64,000 nt of DNA. It comes from Phycisphaerales bacterium (lineage in GTDB: Bacteria; Planctomycetota; Phycisphaerae; Phycisphaerales; SM1A02). The stretch spans positions 186,001 through 250,000 of the forward strand of contig JAJDDB010000004.1 in assembly GCA_029260575.1 (NCBI GenBank), written 5' to 3'. Under the pieces are notes generated by a model. It had not been told where the DNA came from and ran no database searches. It saw only the letters and a program-made list of their open reading frames with translations. Below, in pieces: positions 45,036 through 53,677 of the stretch. The position numbers and the translations under genes were made by a program. Position 1 is the stretch's first letter. Each line of letters starts with the position of its first letter.

Positions 45036-45263
45036 TTACTCGGCCAGCTTCTTGAGTGTCTTGCCATAGCGGCGATTGGTCTTCTTCAGCGCGGTCTTGA
45101 ACTTCTCCTGGCGCGCGGGATCGGTGACTGGCTCGATGGTCAGCTTCGTTCCGTCTGTCGAGACGTTAAGCAACGTGTCGGGACCGATGTTCAACAGTTC
45201 GAGAATCGCCTTCTCGATCACGATGGCGTGGCTGTTGCCATGTTTGGTCAGGGTCTTGACCAT
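45036..45263 (-). CDS. AbrB/MazE-type antitoxin
   Basis: A 75-aa protein with a very good ribosome binding site (TTGGAGG, about 7 nt before the ATG at 45263), which rules out the longer start at 45326. The SpoVT-AbrB swapped-hairpin pattern is visible in VKTLTKHGNSHAIVIEKAIL and NVSTDGTKLTIEP. The C-terminal 25 residues are Lys-rich and likely bind the toxin. As in other such pairs, it probably represses its own promoter in the 345-bp upstream region. Confidence 0.85.
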   Translation of the reverse strand: MVKTLTKHGNSHAIVIEKAILELLNIGPDTLLNVSTDGTKLTIEPVTDPARQEKFKTALKKTNRRYGKTLKKLAE

Positions 45264-45608
45264 TTGGTGACCTCCAAGTCTGTCATTCCATTGTAAGAAC
45301 ATCGTATATACGAATCCACTCGGCAAGTGGTTCTTCGGCGATTGACCGCGATTCCGGCCATCAGGTGAGCAGAAGCTCGATTATCGGGCCTCCGGCCCCA
45401 ATAACGCCCCGTGTGGCCACGTAAGCCGCCCGGGCGACTCTTGGCAGCCATCCTCGCGACCACGCCTGAGGACGCCACAGTGGGCGATCCTGTGGCCACG
45501 TCGCAAGACTCGCGCCCTGTTAAACATTCGCGATCATGGTTGCTTCTGTGTCGATCGTGGTCCATTCTGTCGTCAACCGTTCGGTCGACGACAGCGCAGG
45601 AGGTCCAA
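45264..45608. promoter_or_regulatory. divergent control region between antitoxin and recombinase
   Basis: This 345-bp gap is read outward on both sides. It contains a dyad at 45381-45404 (TTATcGGGCC tcc GGCCCcaATAA) and two direct copies of TGTGGCCACGT at 45412-45422 and 45491-45501, 79 bp apart. Both are candidates for operator or recombinase sites. A GGAGG lies about 8 nt before the recombinase ATG. No clear -35/-10 pair was identified. Confidence 0.45.
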
Positions 45609-46322
45609 ATGGCTCGAAACGGCACGAAATGCCACCCACATGGAAAAACGGCAGCGGTCGGCTACATCCGCGTCTCGACCGCTGAGCAGGCCAAGGATGG
45701 CGTCGGCCTGGACACACAGCGACACAAGATCATCGCCTATGCCAAACTCCACGACTTGGAACCCGTGACCATTCATGCAGATGAAGGGCGCAGCGGTAAG
45801 AGCACGGAGAAGCGATCGGGATTGGCTGCAGCGCTTGATGAAGCATGCGAGCGGCAGGGGGCAGTTGTCGTCTACTCGCTGTCGCGCTTGGCGCGCTCCA
45901 CACGCGACGCCATCAACATCGCTGAGCGGCTGGAGAAGGCGGGCGCGAACCTTGTGTCCATCACCGAGAACATTGACACCACGACACCGATCGGCCGGTT
46001 CTTCTTCACGACGATGGCGGCGCTCGCCCAACTCGAACGCGATGTGATCGGCCAGCGCACTGCGGATGCCCTCGCGCACAAGAAGGCCAACGGTGAACGG
46101 ATCAGTGGGATCATTCCGTACGGCTTCGACCTTGCAGCTGACGGGAAGCGCCTGGTCGAGAACCCAGCGGAGCAGAAGACGATCGCCACGATCGTGGAGC
46201 TGCGGTCAAAGGGACTCAGTGCTCGTGCAATCATCGCTGAACTGCTGCAGCGCGAACTCAAGCCTCCGCGCGGAGCGAAGTGGCATGTGAGCACTGTGAT
46301 GACGATTAGCCGCCGGCCGTGA
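45609..46322 (+). CDS. small serine recombinase (resolvase/invertase family)
   Basis: A 237-aa site-specific recombinase; the ATG at 45609 is preceded by GGAGG. The catalytic part has AAVGYIRVSTAEQ with Ser23, LDTQRHKIIAYA, VVVYSLSRLARS and TTMAALAQLERDVIGQR. A short C-terminal DNA-binding part ends in a helix-turn-helix (LRSKGLSARAIIAELLQR). It lacks the zinc ribbon and coiled coil of the recombinase at 38734. It could resolve or invert DNA in the island. Confidence 0.9.
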   Translation: MARNGTKCHPHGKTAAVGYIRVSTAEQAKDGVGLDTQRHKIIAYAKLHDLEPVTIHADEGRSGKSTEKRSGLAAALDEACERQGAVVVYSLSRLARSTRDAINIAERLEKAGANLVSITENIDTTTPIGRFFFTTMAALAQLERDVIGQRTADALAHKKANGERISGIIPYGFDLAADGKRLVENPAEQKTIATIVELRSKGLSARAIIAELLQRELKPPRGAKWHVSTVMTISRRP

Positions 46323-46339
46323 TCGCCGACGTGTACGTC

Positions 46340-47041
46340 TCACTGACTTGGCCAGAAGACAATCCCGGTCACGCCAATGTTCTGACCGAGTGGATTGCAT
46401 CGGTCCAGGATGTGTCGGCTGCGGCAACTCCAGCCTTCACCGACGGCGTCAATCAGTTGCTGATCAAGCTCGCCGGGGCGCTGAAACACGAGTGCCAGCA
46501 ACATCAGTCGATCGCGAGAGTCCGTATACATCTCCAGCAGCTTGTTGCGATCGCTCACAACCTGCCGAATGTTGTTCGAGGCGTAGTTGCCGGTGGTGCG
46601 TCCATACTCATCCGTAGCCACGCCCGCATAGTCTTTCTCGCCAGTGGTGATCCAGCGCTGCCAAACTGGTTTTGCTTCAAGGACGACGAGGATGTCTTCT
46701 CCGAATGCGTCTCGCTCGAAACTGTAGACGATGTCCGGACGGGCACCAGCAACGAGATCAGTTACCTGCGCGGATGCGTTCGAATAGAACTCAGCAAGCC
46801 AACCTGTGATCTCATCTTCGACCCGACCTCGAGCGGCTTGTCCGCGAAACTCGGGCGTGCATAGCAATCCGGTGCGACGACGATACTTGTCACATTCAGG
46901 TCGGCTGTTGGAAACGCATTCCATGTGTTCAAGCAAAGCCAGTATCGAGTCTGCAAGCACTTCAGGTTCGTAGAAGGCTGCGGCATATTCTCGCAGGCGA
47001 GTGCGCGCAGTGGACTCGGTTGCGGGGGTACTCATGGCCAT
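46340..47041 (-). CDS. PD-(D/E)XK nuclease-like protein
   Basis: A 233-aa protein whose core RPDIVYSFERD (Pro102-Asp103) and VVLEAKPVW (Glu122-Ala-Lys124) gives a PD-X18-EAK signature of restriction-type nucleases. The N-terminal 90 residues are helical and the C-terminus has LMLLALVFQRPGELDQQL. It converges with the recombinase gene (17 bp apart) and follows the wHTH gene on the minus strand. A restriction-like or defence role is likely but the target is unknown. The start with GAGAGG upstream favours 47041. Confidence 0.65.
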   Translation of the reverse strand: MAMSTPATESTARTRLREYAAAFYEPEVLADSILALLEHMECVSNSRPECDKYRRRTGLLCTPEFRGQAARGRVEDEITGWLAEFYSNASAQVTDLVAGARPDIVYSFERDAFGEDILVVLEAKPVWQRWITTGEKDYAGVATDEYGRTTGNYASNNIRQVVSDRNKLLEMYTDSRDRLMLLALVFQRPGELDQQLIDAVGEGWSCRSRHILDRCNPLGQNIGVTGIVFWPSQ

Positions 47042-47160
47042 GACTCACCTCTCGCGGCTCGAAGCTACCTTCGAATATACCGCGCAGAGCAAGTGTCATG
47101 CCGGAGAAAAGCGGGGCCGATCGGCTCCCGCGTGAAGAGGTGTATTTTGGCAACTGACAG

Positions 47161-47523
47161 TCAGCTAGATTTGGTTCGAGATTGTTCCTCGAGCAAGGCG
47201 TGGAACTCGCACATCGCATCCTCGAACACCGCCGGCCCGTTGGCGAAGCAGCGGCGATAGCGGGTGACGACGCATCCTCGTTCCTTCAGGAATGCGAGGG
47301 CGACGGCTACCTGCGTGTGGGGAAGGCGCGCTCGTTCTGCAAGCTCTTCAAGTGTGAAGCCCTCATTGTCGTCTGACTCATCGACGGCGTGCGCAATCGA
47401 TTCGAATGAACTCTGCGAGCAGCGGTGCACATATGGCTTGCCTCGACCCGGGGCAGGCGTAACGGAGCGGACGAGATGCTTGTCCTGGACTGCAAATATC
47501 TCATCGCGTTCATCGGCGACCAT
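47161..47523 (-). CDS. winged-helix DNA-binding protein
   Basis: A 120-aa protein. Residues about 50-95 form a winged helix (FTLEELAERARLPHTQVAVA, LAFLKERGCVVTRYRR). The N-terminus is basic and may be flexible. It lies 3 nt after the HARE-HTH gene and is probably co-transcribed with it and with the nuclease gene downstream. It likely regulates island genes. Confidence 0.7.
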   Translation of the reverse strand: MVADERDEIFAVQDKHLVRSVTPAPGRGKPYVHRCSQSSFESIAHAVDESDDNEGFTLEELAERARLPHTQVAVALAFLKERGCVVTRYRRCFANGPAVFEDAMCEFHALLEEQSRTKSS

Positions 47524-47526
47524 GAA

Positions 47527-47868
47527 TCACGCTCCTTTCCGAAGCGTGAACTGCCCGCGACCCGCTTTCACGAAGCGCGCCTCTTTGCCCTTGGTGTCGA
47601 TCTCGCGCACCATCGCCGAGTAGAGCGTGGCGTGCGGCGTTGCGCCCTTCGTCTTCCAGCCCGCCTTGATCACGCGCTCGGTGATCTCCTTGGCGTTGAG
47701 CGGCTGCTTCGACTTTCGCAGCACGTCGGCGGCAAGATCGATCCCGCTGGCTCGTTTCGCCTTGGCAGGCTTGCGCGACTTCAACGCGGTCTTCTTCTTG
47801 CGTGTGTTGCTGGCGCTCGATCGTTTGCGAGGGGTCTTCTTCTTGGTCGTTCGCTTCTTCGTGGCCAT
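47527..47868 (-). CDS. HARE-HTH-like winged helix protein with Lys/Arg-rich tail
   Basis: A 113-aa protein started at the ATG at 47868. Residues 1-42 are a highly basic tail (MATKKRTTKKKTPRKRSS). The rest is a HARE-HTH-type winged helix (DLAADVLRKSKQPLNAKEIT, ERVIKAGWKTKGATPHATLY, FTLRKG). The family is thought to sense modified DNA and occurs in phages and restriction-related loci, a fitting neighbour here. The basic tail resembles nucleoid or histone-like tails of planctomycetes. Confidence 0.8.
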   Translation of the reverse strand: MATKKRTTKKKTPRKRSSASNTRKKKTALKSRKPAKAKRASGIDLAADVLRKSKQPLNAKEITERVIKAGWKTKGATPHATLYSAMVREIDTKGKEARFVKAGRGQFTLRKGA

Positions 47869-47923
47869 GTCATTGCTCCTTGTTGGTTGGTGATGAAACA
47901 CAAACGCCCGCACGGGGCGGGCG

Positions 47924-48151
47924 TTACTTGATGGTCTTGATGTCGATTGTTCTGCCGCAGGCCGGACACTCGAACCGTCTTGGCCCGGTGTCTCGTTGGC
48001 CCGCTTCGAAGGCCCGCTCCAGCGCCTCCTTCACCCTCCACACCGCAATGTCGTGAAAGTCGAGGCTGTCGCTTCGTCGGGTATCGAGCGTGGGGATGTC
48101 CAGCACTTCTCGGGCAATCGAGGTCATGATGTCATCTCGCTTGGTGGTCAT
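47924..48151 (-). CDS. small zinc-ribbon phage protein, paralogue of the gene at 189-413
   Basis: A 75-aa protein that shares the core PTLDTRRSD-LDFHD, a KEALE helix and a C-terminal CPACG pair with the 74-aa protein at 189-413. GAGGAGGA precedes the ATG at 48151. It lies between the HARE-HTH gene and the 84-aa gene on the minus strand. The two copies, 47 kb apart and in the same orientation, suggest that both regions derive from related phages. Confidence 0.75.
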   Translation of the reverse strand: MTTKRDDIMTSIAREVLDIPTLDTRRSDSLDFHDIAVWRVKEALERAFEAGQRDTGPRRFECPACGRTIDIKTIK

Positions 48152-48161
48152 GTCATCCTCC

Positions 48162-48416
48162 TCAGCAACCCGCGACGCGGTCTATCATCTCGAACACGTC
48201 GTGAATCATGGAGTTCGTGGCGTTGGGCTCGCCCTTCTTCGACTCGCCGTAGACGATCTTGGCGGCGTTCCAGGCGACGCCGTATCGATCCTCGCGGCTG
48301 TCGTTCCGATCGATGTGGATCGCGACATCGTGAGCGCAGAGAACTGCGCCTCGCTCGGTTCGCTTGATGACCAAGTCGTCGTGGTCGCCTTCGATAGTGA
48401 TCTGCTTGATCTGCAT
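48162..48416 (-). CDS. small phage-type protein of unknown function
   Basis: An 84-aa protein with AAGGA before the ATG at 48416, which is preferred to the longer start at 48485. It is beta-rich at the start (MQIKQITIEGDHDDLVIK, HDVAIHIDRND) and helical at the end. It leads the minus-strand operon of small regulators (this gene, the 75-aa gene, HARE-HTH, wHTH and probably the nuclease). No family recognised. Confidence 0.6.
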   Translation of the reverse strand: MQIKQITIEGDHDDLVIKRTERGAVLCAHDVAIHIDRNDSREDRYGVAWNAAKIVYGESKKGEPNATNSMIHDVFEMIDRVAGC

Positions 48417-48893
48417 GGCTGTGTCCTTCCTGCGGCTGCTCATGGCCGCATTGCATGTACACATACGCCATAGTTCTGGCCACATAGCAAGGCGACTAGG
48501 GCCTGTATTTGCAGGTAATTCCGCAGATTCTCGACATCAATACAGCGATGCTGGCAGCGTGGCCCAGATTCTGGAAGCTACCCTGCTGATGCGGCGCAAG
48601 CCGGGCGTCGAAGGTGGAAGATGAGGCGCGGCAAACAGGAAGTCGAGCAGTTTGTCACGATCTCGCTGAATCGTGGTCGCCACGTGAGTTCGCTGACGAG
48701 GCCTGACCTATACGAGACATTCCGCACTTCGGCACCATTCGGCAATAAGGACTCGGGACCGAATAGTCGGGTTGACTTCAGTACGATTGAGAAACTTGCG
48801 TGCAAAGAGCGAACGGGGAGCACACCCTTGCAGGTGCACCCCCATCGTTCTATTGCAGACCTGATTACATTCTTGTCATCGAGAATTGAATCT
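48417..48893. other. intergenic region without a supported gene
   Basis: This 477-bp stretch separates the island operon from the propeller gene. A small hairpin (CCTG tatttg CAGG) lies near 48503-48516. A + strand open frame at 48621-49100 overlaps the propeller gene antisense and has no ribosome binding site or recognised motif. Coding character drops and GC falls from here rightward. Confidence 0.5.
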
Positions 48894-51701
48894 TCATGGA
48901 CAAGGTCGGCAACGCCAAACACCTCGACCGTAGGTCAATGCGTACAAGTACACGGAGTCAAAGTGGAGCTCAGTAACAGGAACTGCTGGTACACGGCCTT
49001 GGAATGGATGCCACGACGTTCCACCGTCCGAGCTGTGGTATATGCCGCGACTCGTGCCGAGCGCAAACGTCTCGTGCCGGATCGGGTGAATAGCGAGTGA
49101 AATGAAAGTCTCGTTGATGTCGGACGAGGTGTAAATCGTTGCCCAAGACATGGATGCATAGTCGAATCGACCAACAGCACTTTGTGACAGCGCGTAGATA
49201 GCGAGATCCGTTTCTGCTTGCACCAGCAGGCGTGACACGAATAAATCGTCGCTTGGAATTGACCACTGTCCTAGTGATGTGAATGCACCGGTTGTACTGA
49301 AATCGCGCTCGAAGAGCTCTCCGTCACTTGTAATTGCAAACGCACGATCGTCATCGTCGGGATGAAAGCAGATCGCGTAGAATGGTTCGCTATGCGTTGC
49401 CTCTATCGTTGAGTCTATTGGCGCAACATCATCAAGCGGCAACCTGATTGCCCGTATGATTGATCCGGAGCCGTTGGGGTTCTGCGCGCCGAGAAGGACA
49501 AGTCGCTCGGTATCGTCGGCCCGCATTGCGAAGGGACCGGGCACATTCCTCTGATAGATGCCTGTCTCGGGAAAATAGAGTCCCGTGTCTGGAATCGAAG
49601 CAATTTCGTCCGACAAGAATTGAAATGCTGGAACGTCGATGAAACCATTGGACATTTCGAGGTCTAGTTGGGCGAGTCGGCCCGTTCTGTTCTGCGGATC
49701 GTCACCACGACGCATGTTGATTGCATAGATTCGTTGATCGGTATCCGAATCGGGGAACACGAACGTGGTCTCATGGGCGTGTCGGGCACTTCGATCTGGA
49801 CCATTGAACAGAAACTGCCAACGATCATCGAAGTCGTCTGTGAGGACGAACCCCGTGTGGTCAGTGGTGCCAATACATAGGCCCTCACTCACGAATCCGT
49901 GGCGAAACTCACTTGTAACCAACCCAACTGCATAGTTCGTACCTCTGGTGGTTGCGGGGACCGTGTGCGCTAGGCTCATGCTCGGCCAAGTGGAACCACC
50001 ATTGATTGACGAGAAAATCCCGCCATCGGACGCGAGGTAGACGAGGTCTTGAACTTCAGGGTCAAATTCAATCCAGTGCTCGTCTTCGTGCGGAATCGAT
50101 CGACTACTCCAGGTGGCACCGCCGTCCGTACTTTCTAGGAGTCCAACCGAACCTACAAGAAGGTGCATTGGGTCAAACGGATCGATAGCAACGCAGAAAC
50201 TCCACTCCTCACTTTGTCGAGGGTCCAAATCTGAACGGCGGACGTTCCCGCCCCAAAGTGCGCCCAATGCATCGTTCACAGTCGGGTCATTAGCATTCGC
50301 AATGAAAGGGACACCGCGTTGCCATGTGCCGGCAGCACCATCGCCACTCAAATGGCTGACGCAAACCTCAGTACCGAATCGGACAACAATTGAACGTGCT
50401 GTGCTGTCTTGTGGATTGCCACTGGCGTCTCTTGAACCAAGTGCGATCGAGATTGAATCGATGTTTGAAACTGTACTGTCATAGTTGAGGACTGGTGCCG
50501 AACTCCAATCCGCACCCGCTGTGAAGCTCTTGTAGATGCCTTCTCCACGTACACCAAGGTACACCACTGAAGAATCATCGGGATCAACCGCAACATCGAG
50601 ACAGTCACCCGAGTAGAGCTGCGACCATGACGCTACCGTGTTCGACTGCCGCCAGAGTCCTGTTGAAGTTGCTGCTAACACAACATCTGTATTGGCAGGA
50701 TGGACCCAGAGACGGTGTACAACTCCCATTCCCGGCTGATGAATTTCCTGCCACGCTGCGCCGCGATCTGTGGAGCGAAAGATCTCCGACGTAACGATCG
50801 TCGATGTGCCTCTCAGAAGCTTCAAGGATGTTGCACCGTACAGGACGCGTCCATCACTCGGCGCAACTGCCATTGTTCGGAATCGCAGGTTGCCAAGTCG
50901 ATCAGTCAAGGGCCGCCAGTCGCGGCTTGGGTAGTCGCCAATGTTGTCGAGTCTCCAGATGCCACCGTTGGCTGAGACAGCAAAGAGACTCCGTCGGTCA
51001 GACGTATCTATAACAATCTGCCGCATTGCTCCGCTAATGTGATTTGGTCCCAAATTCCTCCATGTATAGTCGCCGCAGGGTGGCTCGGGCGTTCCAGGAC
51101 AAATCACAATGTCTAAGTCAATGATGAGTTCATTGATGATCCTGTCCGCGATCGTTTGCCTGAAAATGAAACGCCCGGTTCGAAACGGCGCATCCTCGAT
51201 GTCACTATCGAGCTTTTTCATAGCCTCAACATGTTGCGGCACTAACGAGTACATTTTCCGGATGCCCGCCGCATCAAGCATCAGTCGAGGCTGAAACGTC
51301 ACCAACATCTTGTTGTCGGTAAGCAACCCACGCAACTTGGTTGTGCCAAGAGGAATGCGAAGAGTTGATTTTTCAACAAGAAACTTCCGAGCCTCGCCCG
51401 ACAACACCTGCGCGAGAGCGTCGGGATCACTCGAGTCGAACTCAAGAATCATCCCCGCCAGGCCATCGCCCTGCACAGTGATCTCCCACTCCAAGTCAAA
51501 CGGAGGGCCTGGGCAACCGGGACAACAGTCAATCTGTTCACAGCCGACTGGAACATCCGGGATGTCGAAGTCAATCCAAGGGCGATCAATTAAGTCGTCG
51601 ATACAGAGTCGCTCGACGATCCGTGCAGCGTCGCACAGACTCGTTGTCGCTCCGATACCGATTAGGCAGGCAACCAATACACGCACAATACTCGTCGTCA
51701 T
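48894..51701 (-). CDS. secreted Asp-box (BNR) beta-propeller protein
   Basis: A 935-aa exported protein. The start at 51701 gives the signal peptide TTSIVRVLVACLIGIGATTS; AAAGGGG lies about 9 nt upstream. After about 190 residues the body is a propeller with repeated Asp-box motifs such as STDRGAAW, ESTDGGATW and SSDGGTSW, as in sortilin/VPS10-like and sialidase-type propellers. It ends YGRGVWRCRPCP. Roles include binding or glycan-related activity; no catalytic residue set can be claimed. It is divergent from the ASCH gene. Confidence 0.82.
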   Translation of the reverse strand: MTTSIVRVLVACLIGIGATTSLCDAARIVERLCIDDLIDRPWIDFDIPDVPVGCEQIDCCPGCPGPPFDLEWEITVQGDGLAGMILEFDSSDPDALAQVLSGEARKFLVEKSTLRIPLGTTKLRGLLTDNKMLVTFQPRLMLDAAGIRKMYSLVPQHVEAMKKLDSDIEDAPFRTGRFIFRQTIADRIINELIIDLDIVICPGTPEPPCGDYTWRNLGPNHISGAMRQIVIDTSDRRSLFAVSANGGIWRLDNIGDYPSRDWRPLTDRLGNLRFRTMAVAPSDGRVLYGATSLKLLRGTSTIVTSEIFRSTDRGAAWQEIHQPGMGVVHRLWVHPANTDVVLAATSTGLWRQSNTVASWSQLYSGDCLDVAVDPDDSSVVYLGVRGEGIYKSFTAGADWSSAPVLNYDSTVSNIDSISIALGSRDASGNPQDSTARSIVVRFGTEVCVSHLSGDGAAGTWQRGVPFIANANDPTVNDALGALWGGNVRRSDLDPRQSEEWSFCVAIDPFDPMHLLVGSVGLLESTDGGATWSSRSIPHEDEHWIEFDPEVQDLVYLASDGGIFSSINGGSTWPSMSLAHTVPATTRGTNYAVGLVTSEFRHGFVSEGLCIGTTDHTGFVLTDDFDDRWQFLFNGPDRSARHAHETTFVFPDSDTDQRIYAINMRRGDDPQNRTGRLAQLDLEMSNGFIDVPAFQFLSDEIASIPDTGLYFPETGIYQRNVPGPFAMRADDTERLVLLGAQNPNGSGSIIRAIRLPLDDVAPIDSTIEATHSEPFYAICFHPDDDDRAFAITSDGELFERDFSTTGAFTSLGQWSIPSDDLFVSRLLVQAETDLAIYALSQSAVGRFDYASMSWATIYTSSDINETFISLAIHPIRHETFALGTSRGIYHSSDGGTSWHPFQGRVPAVPVTELHFDSVYLYALTYGRGVWRCRPCP

Positions 51702-51949
51702 TACAAGACCCCTTTCACAGAAAAATGTTGCGACCGCGGGTTGCATCATCCGCGTTTCAGAAGGCGCAATTGCGCTCTCTAACAGGATAATGAATGGCAT
51801 GCAGGTCACTGCCAAAAAATCGAAGCTACGAAGCAACGATTGTCCCACTTGGTCGTGATTGATTCGAGGTAAGACTTTGGATAGACAACTGTTACAATGG
51901 CGGATAGGACCGTTAGTCCAACTCTGAATTGAATTGCGCGATACTACAA

Positions 51950-52360
51950 ATGCAACAGCAGTATCCAACACGTGGCCTTGTCATTGCCGAGCCGTGGATC
52001 GACTACATCCTTCAGGGAACCAAGGACTGGGAGATTCGAAGCAGCAATTGCAAGATTCGAGGGCCTATTGCACTGATTCGAAAAGGCTCAGGACGAGTCG
52101 AAGGCGTGGCCAACATGAAAGGGACAGTTGGCCCGCTGTCGCTTGAGCAATTGAGGCAGAATGTTCATCGTCACCGTGTTCCCACCGACCAACTTGTGAA
52201 TGTGCTGGGACGATACAAGTCACCGATGGCATGGGTGCTGGAAAACGTTCGTCGGCTCGATTCAGCGATTCCCTACATGCACTCTCCTGGCGCAGTGATT
52301 TGGGTAAAGCTTGATCACAGCGCGATTGACGAAATCAGATTGACACTTGAGACTTTGTAA
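51950..52360 (+). CDS. ASCH-domain protein
   Basis: A 136-aa protein starting at the ATG at 51950. The pattern TRGLVIAEPWIDYILQGTKD followed by WEIRSS and GPIALIRKG matches ASCH domains, a PUA-like RNA- or nucleotide-binding fold. It lies 17 nt before a secreted nuclease-like gene on the same strand. ASCH proteins are linked to RNA processing and to defence islands. The role here is not known. Confidence 0.8.
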   Translation: MQQQYPTRGLVIAEPWIDYILQGTKDWEIRSSNCKIRGPIALIRKGSGRVEGVANMKGTVGPLSLEQLRQNVHRHRVPTDQLVNVLGRYKSPMAWVLENVRRLDSAIPYMHSPGAVIWVKLDHSAIDEIRLTLETL

Positions 52361-52377
52361 TCGGTAGAAGGTTGAAC

Positions 52378-53466
52378 ATGAGCTTTAGGCCAATTCCATT
52401 CCGAAGCTTCGTATTAGTTCTTGGCATCCTGCTGTCGATTGGTGGAACTGCATCAGCCAACGACGGTGCTGTAACGGTCGTCATGTGGAATGTGGAGAGC
52501 GGGGACGCAAACATCCAGACCATCGCAGAAAAGGCTGGAAGATTCACTGGCGTTGACATCCTCGGCTTGAGCGAAGTCGAAGCCGAGCTTTGGAGTCATT
52601 CAATCAGCGGTGCACTTACTCGGGCGGAAAGAGAGATCTTCAAGGCCGTCACAGGAACTACGGGAAGATCTGATCGCCTTGCGGTGGTCTATGACGATTC
52701 AGAGCTCGATCTCATTGGTGTTGATGAACTCCACGACATCAATCCTGGGGGACGAGTCCGCTCGCCTCTGGTGTGTCACTTCAGGCACACGGAGAGCGAC
52801 ACGCCCTTCCTCTTCTGTGTGAACCATCTCTATCGCAGTCGCGATGCAGAACGCCATGAGCAGGCTCGTCAACTGAACGAATGGATCAAGCAACAATCGA
52901 TGCCCGTAATCGTCGGTGGCGATATGAACTTCGACTGGTCCGTTGCCAACAACGGGCAGCACCGCGATAAGGGGTTCGACAATCTCACATCAGGAGGTGT
53001 AGTCAATTGGGTGCGGCCGGCGAATATCATCAAGACACATTCATCGAATTACAACAGCATCCTGGACTTCATCTTCGTAACGCCAAACGGGCCGTGGAAG
53101 ATTGAGAGCGCCGAGATCATTGTGGAGGATGGTGACTTCCCCGACACGGGCTGGACGAGCGATCACAGGCCAGTGTCGGCTGTCTTTCGAATCGACTCCG
53201 GCGCGCCATCGAAGGCACCCACTGGGACTGCAACAACCCCGCCTCCTCAACAGCAGTCAGTCTCGCAGCTACAGTCTGCACTGAGCAATCTTGAGCAGGC
53301 GATCGAGTCTCTTCAGGCAGAAACCGAGAAGCTTAACGAGCAAGACCCACGTGAACGGTCACTACGACGGTCCATCTTCGGGCGGCTGGAGCGAATGCGG
53401 CGCGATGCGGAGAGCATCAAAGAATTGATCGAGGAACGATTGGGTGATTCGGATTCCAGCAACTGA
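52378..53466 (+). CDS. secreted endonuclease/exonuclease/phosphatase (DNase I-like)
   Basis: A 362-aa protein with a signal peptide (FVLVLGILLSIGGTASA). The metal-dependent EEP core has VVMWNVESGD, DILGLSEVE (catalytic Glu), VIVGGDMNFDW (Asp and Asn), and TSDHRPVSAVF (Asp-His pair). A C-terminal Gln/Glu-rich coiled coil follows from about residue 295. It would cleave nucleic acid or phosphoesters outside the cytoplasm. AGAAGG lies before the ATG at 52378. Confidence 0.88.
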   Translation: MSFRPIPFRSFVLVLGILLSIGGTASANDGAVTVVMWNVESGDANIQTIAEKAGRFTGVDILGLSEVEAELWSHSISGALTRAEREIFKAVTGTTGRSDRLAVVYDDSELDLIGVDELHDINPGGRVRSPLVCHFRHTESDTPFLFCVNHLYRSRDAERHEQARQLNEWIKQQSMPVIVGGDMNFDWSVANNGQHRDKGFDNLTSGGVVNWVRPANIIKTHSSNYNSILDFIFVTPNGPWKIESAEIIVEDGDFPDTGWTSDHRPVSAVFRIDSGAPSKAPTGTATTPPPQQQSVSQLQSALSNLEQAIESLQAETEKLNEQDPRERSLRRSIFGRLERMRRDAESIKELIEERLGDSDSSN

Positions 53467-53485
53467 ACATCGCCGGCTCGCGAAC

Positions 53486-53677
53486 ATGATGATCGACCAT
53501 CTGGGGTCATTAGAACTGCATGTCGAAGTGTGGCGTTCCGCTTCGGACGACGACTGGTGCGAACTCGTCGGCATTGACACATGCAGTCACGAGTCCTGGA
53601 CCGTCGAATCTGATGACCTGTACATTGGAGTCTGTATGCTTGCAGATCAGATCGGTCTTGATCTGAGTGATGGATGA
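53486..53677 (+). CDS. small acidic protein of unknown function
   Basis: A 63-aa acidic protein starting at the ATG at 53486, 19 nt after the nuclease stop. It is beta-like with LGSLELHVEVWRSASDDDW and DDLYIGVCMLADQIGLD. It overlaps the next gene by 8 nt, supporting translation. No family recognised. Confidence 0.5.
   Translation: MMIDHLGSLELHVEVWRSASDDDWCELVGIDTCSHESWTVESDDLYIGVCMLADQIGLDLSDG

Noticed and set aside
48621-49100. 159-aa + strand open frame
   Set aside because: It overlaps the end of the propeller gene antisense, has no ribosome binding site and no recognised domain.
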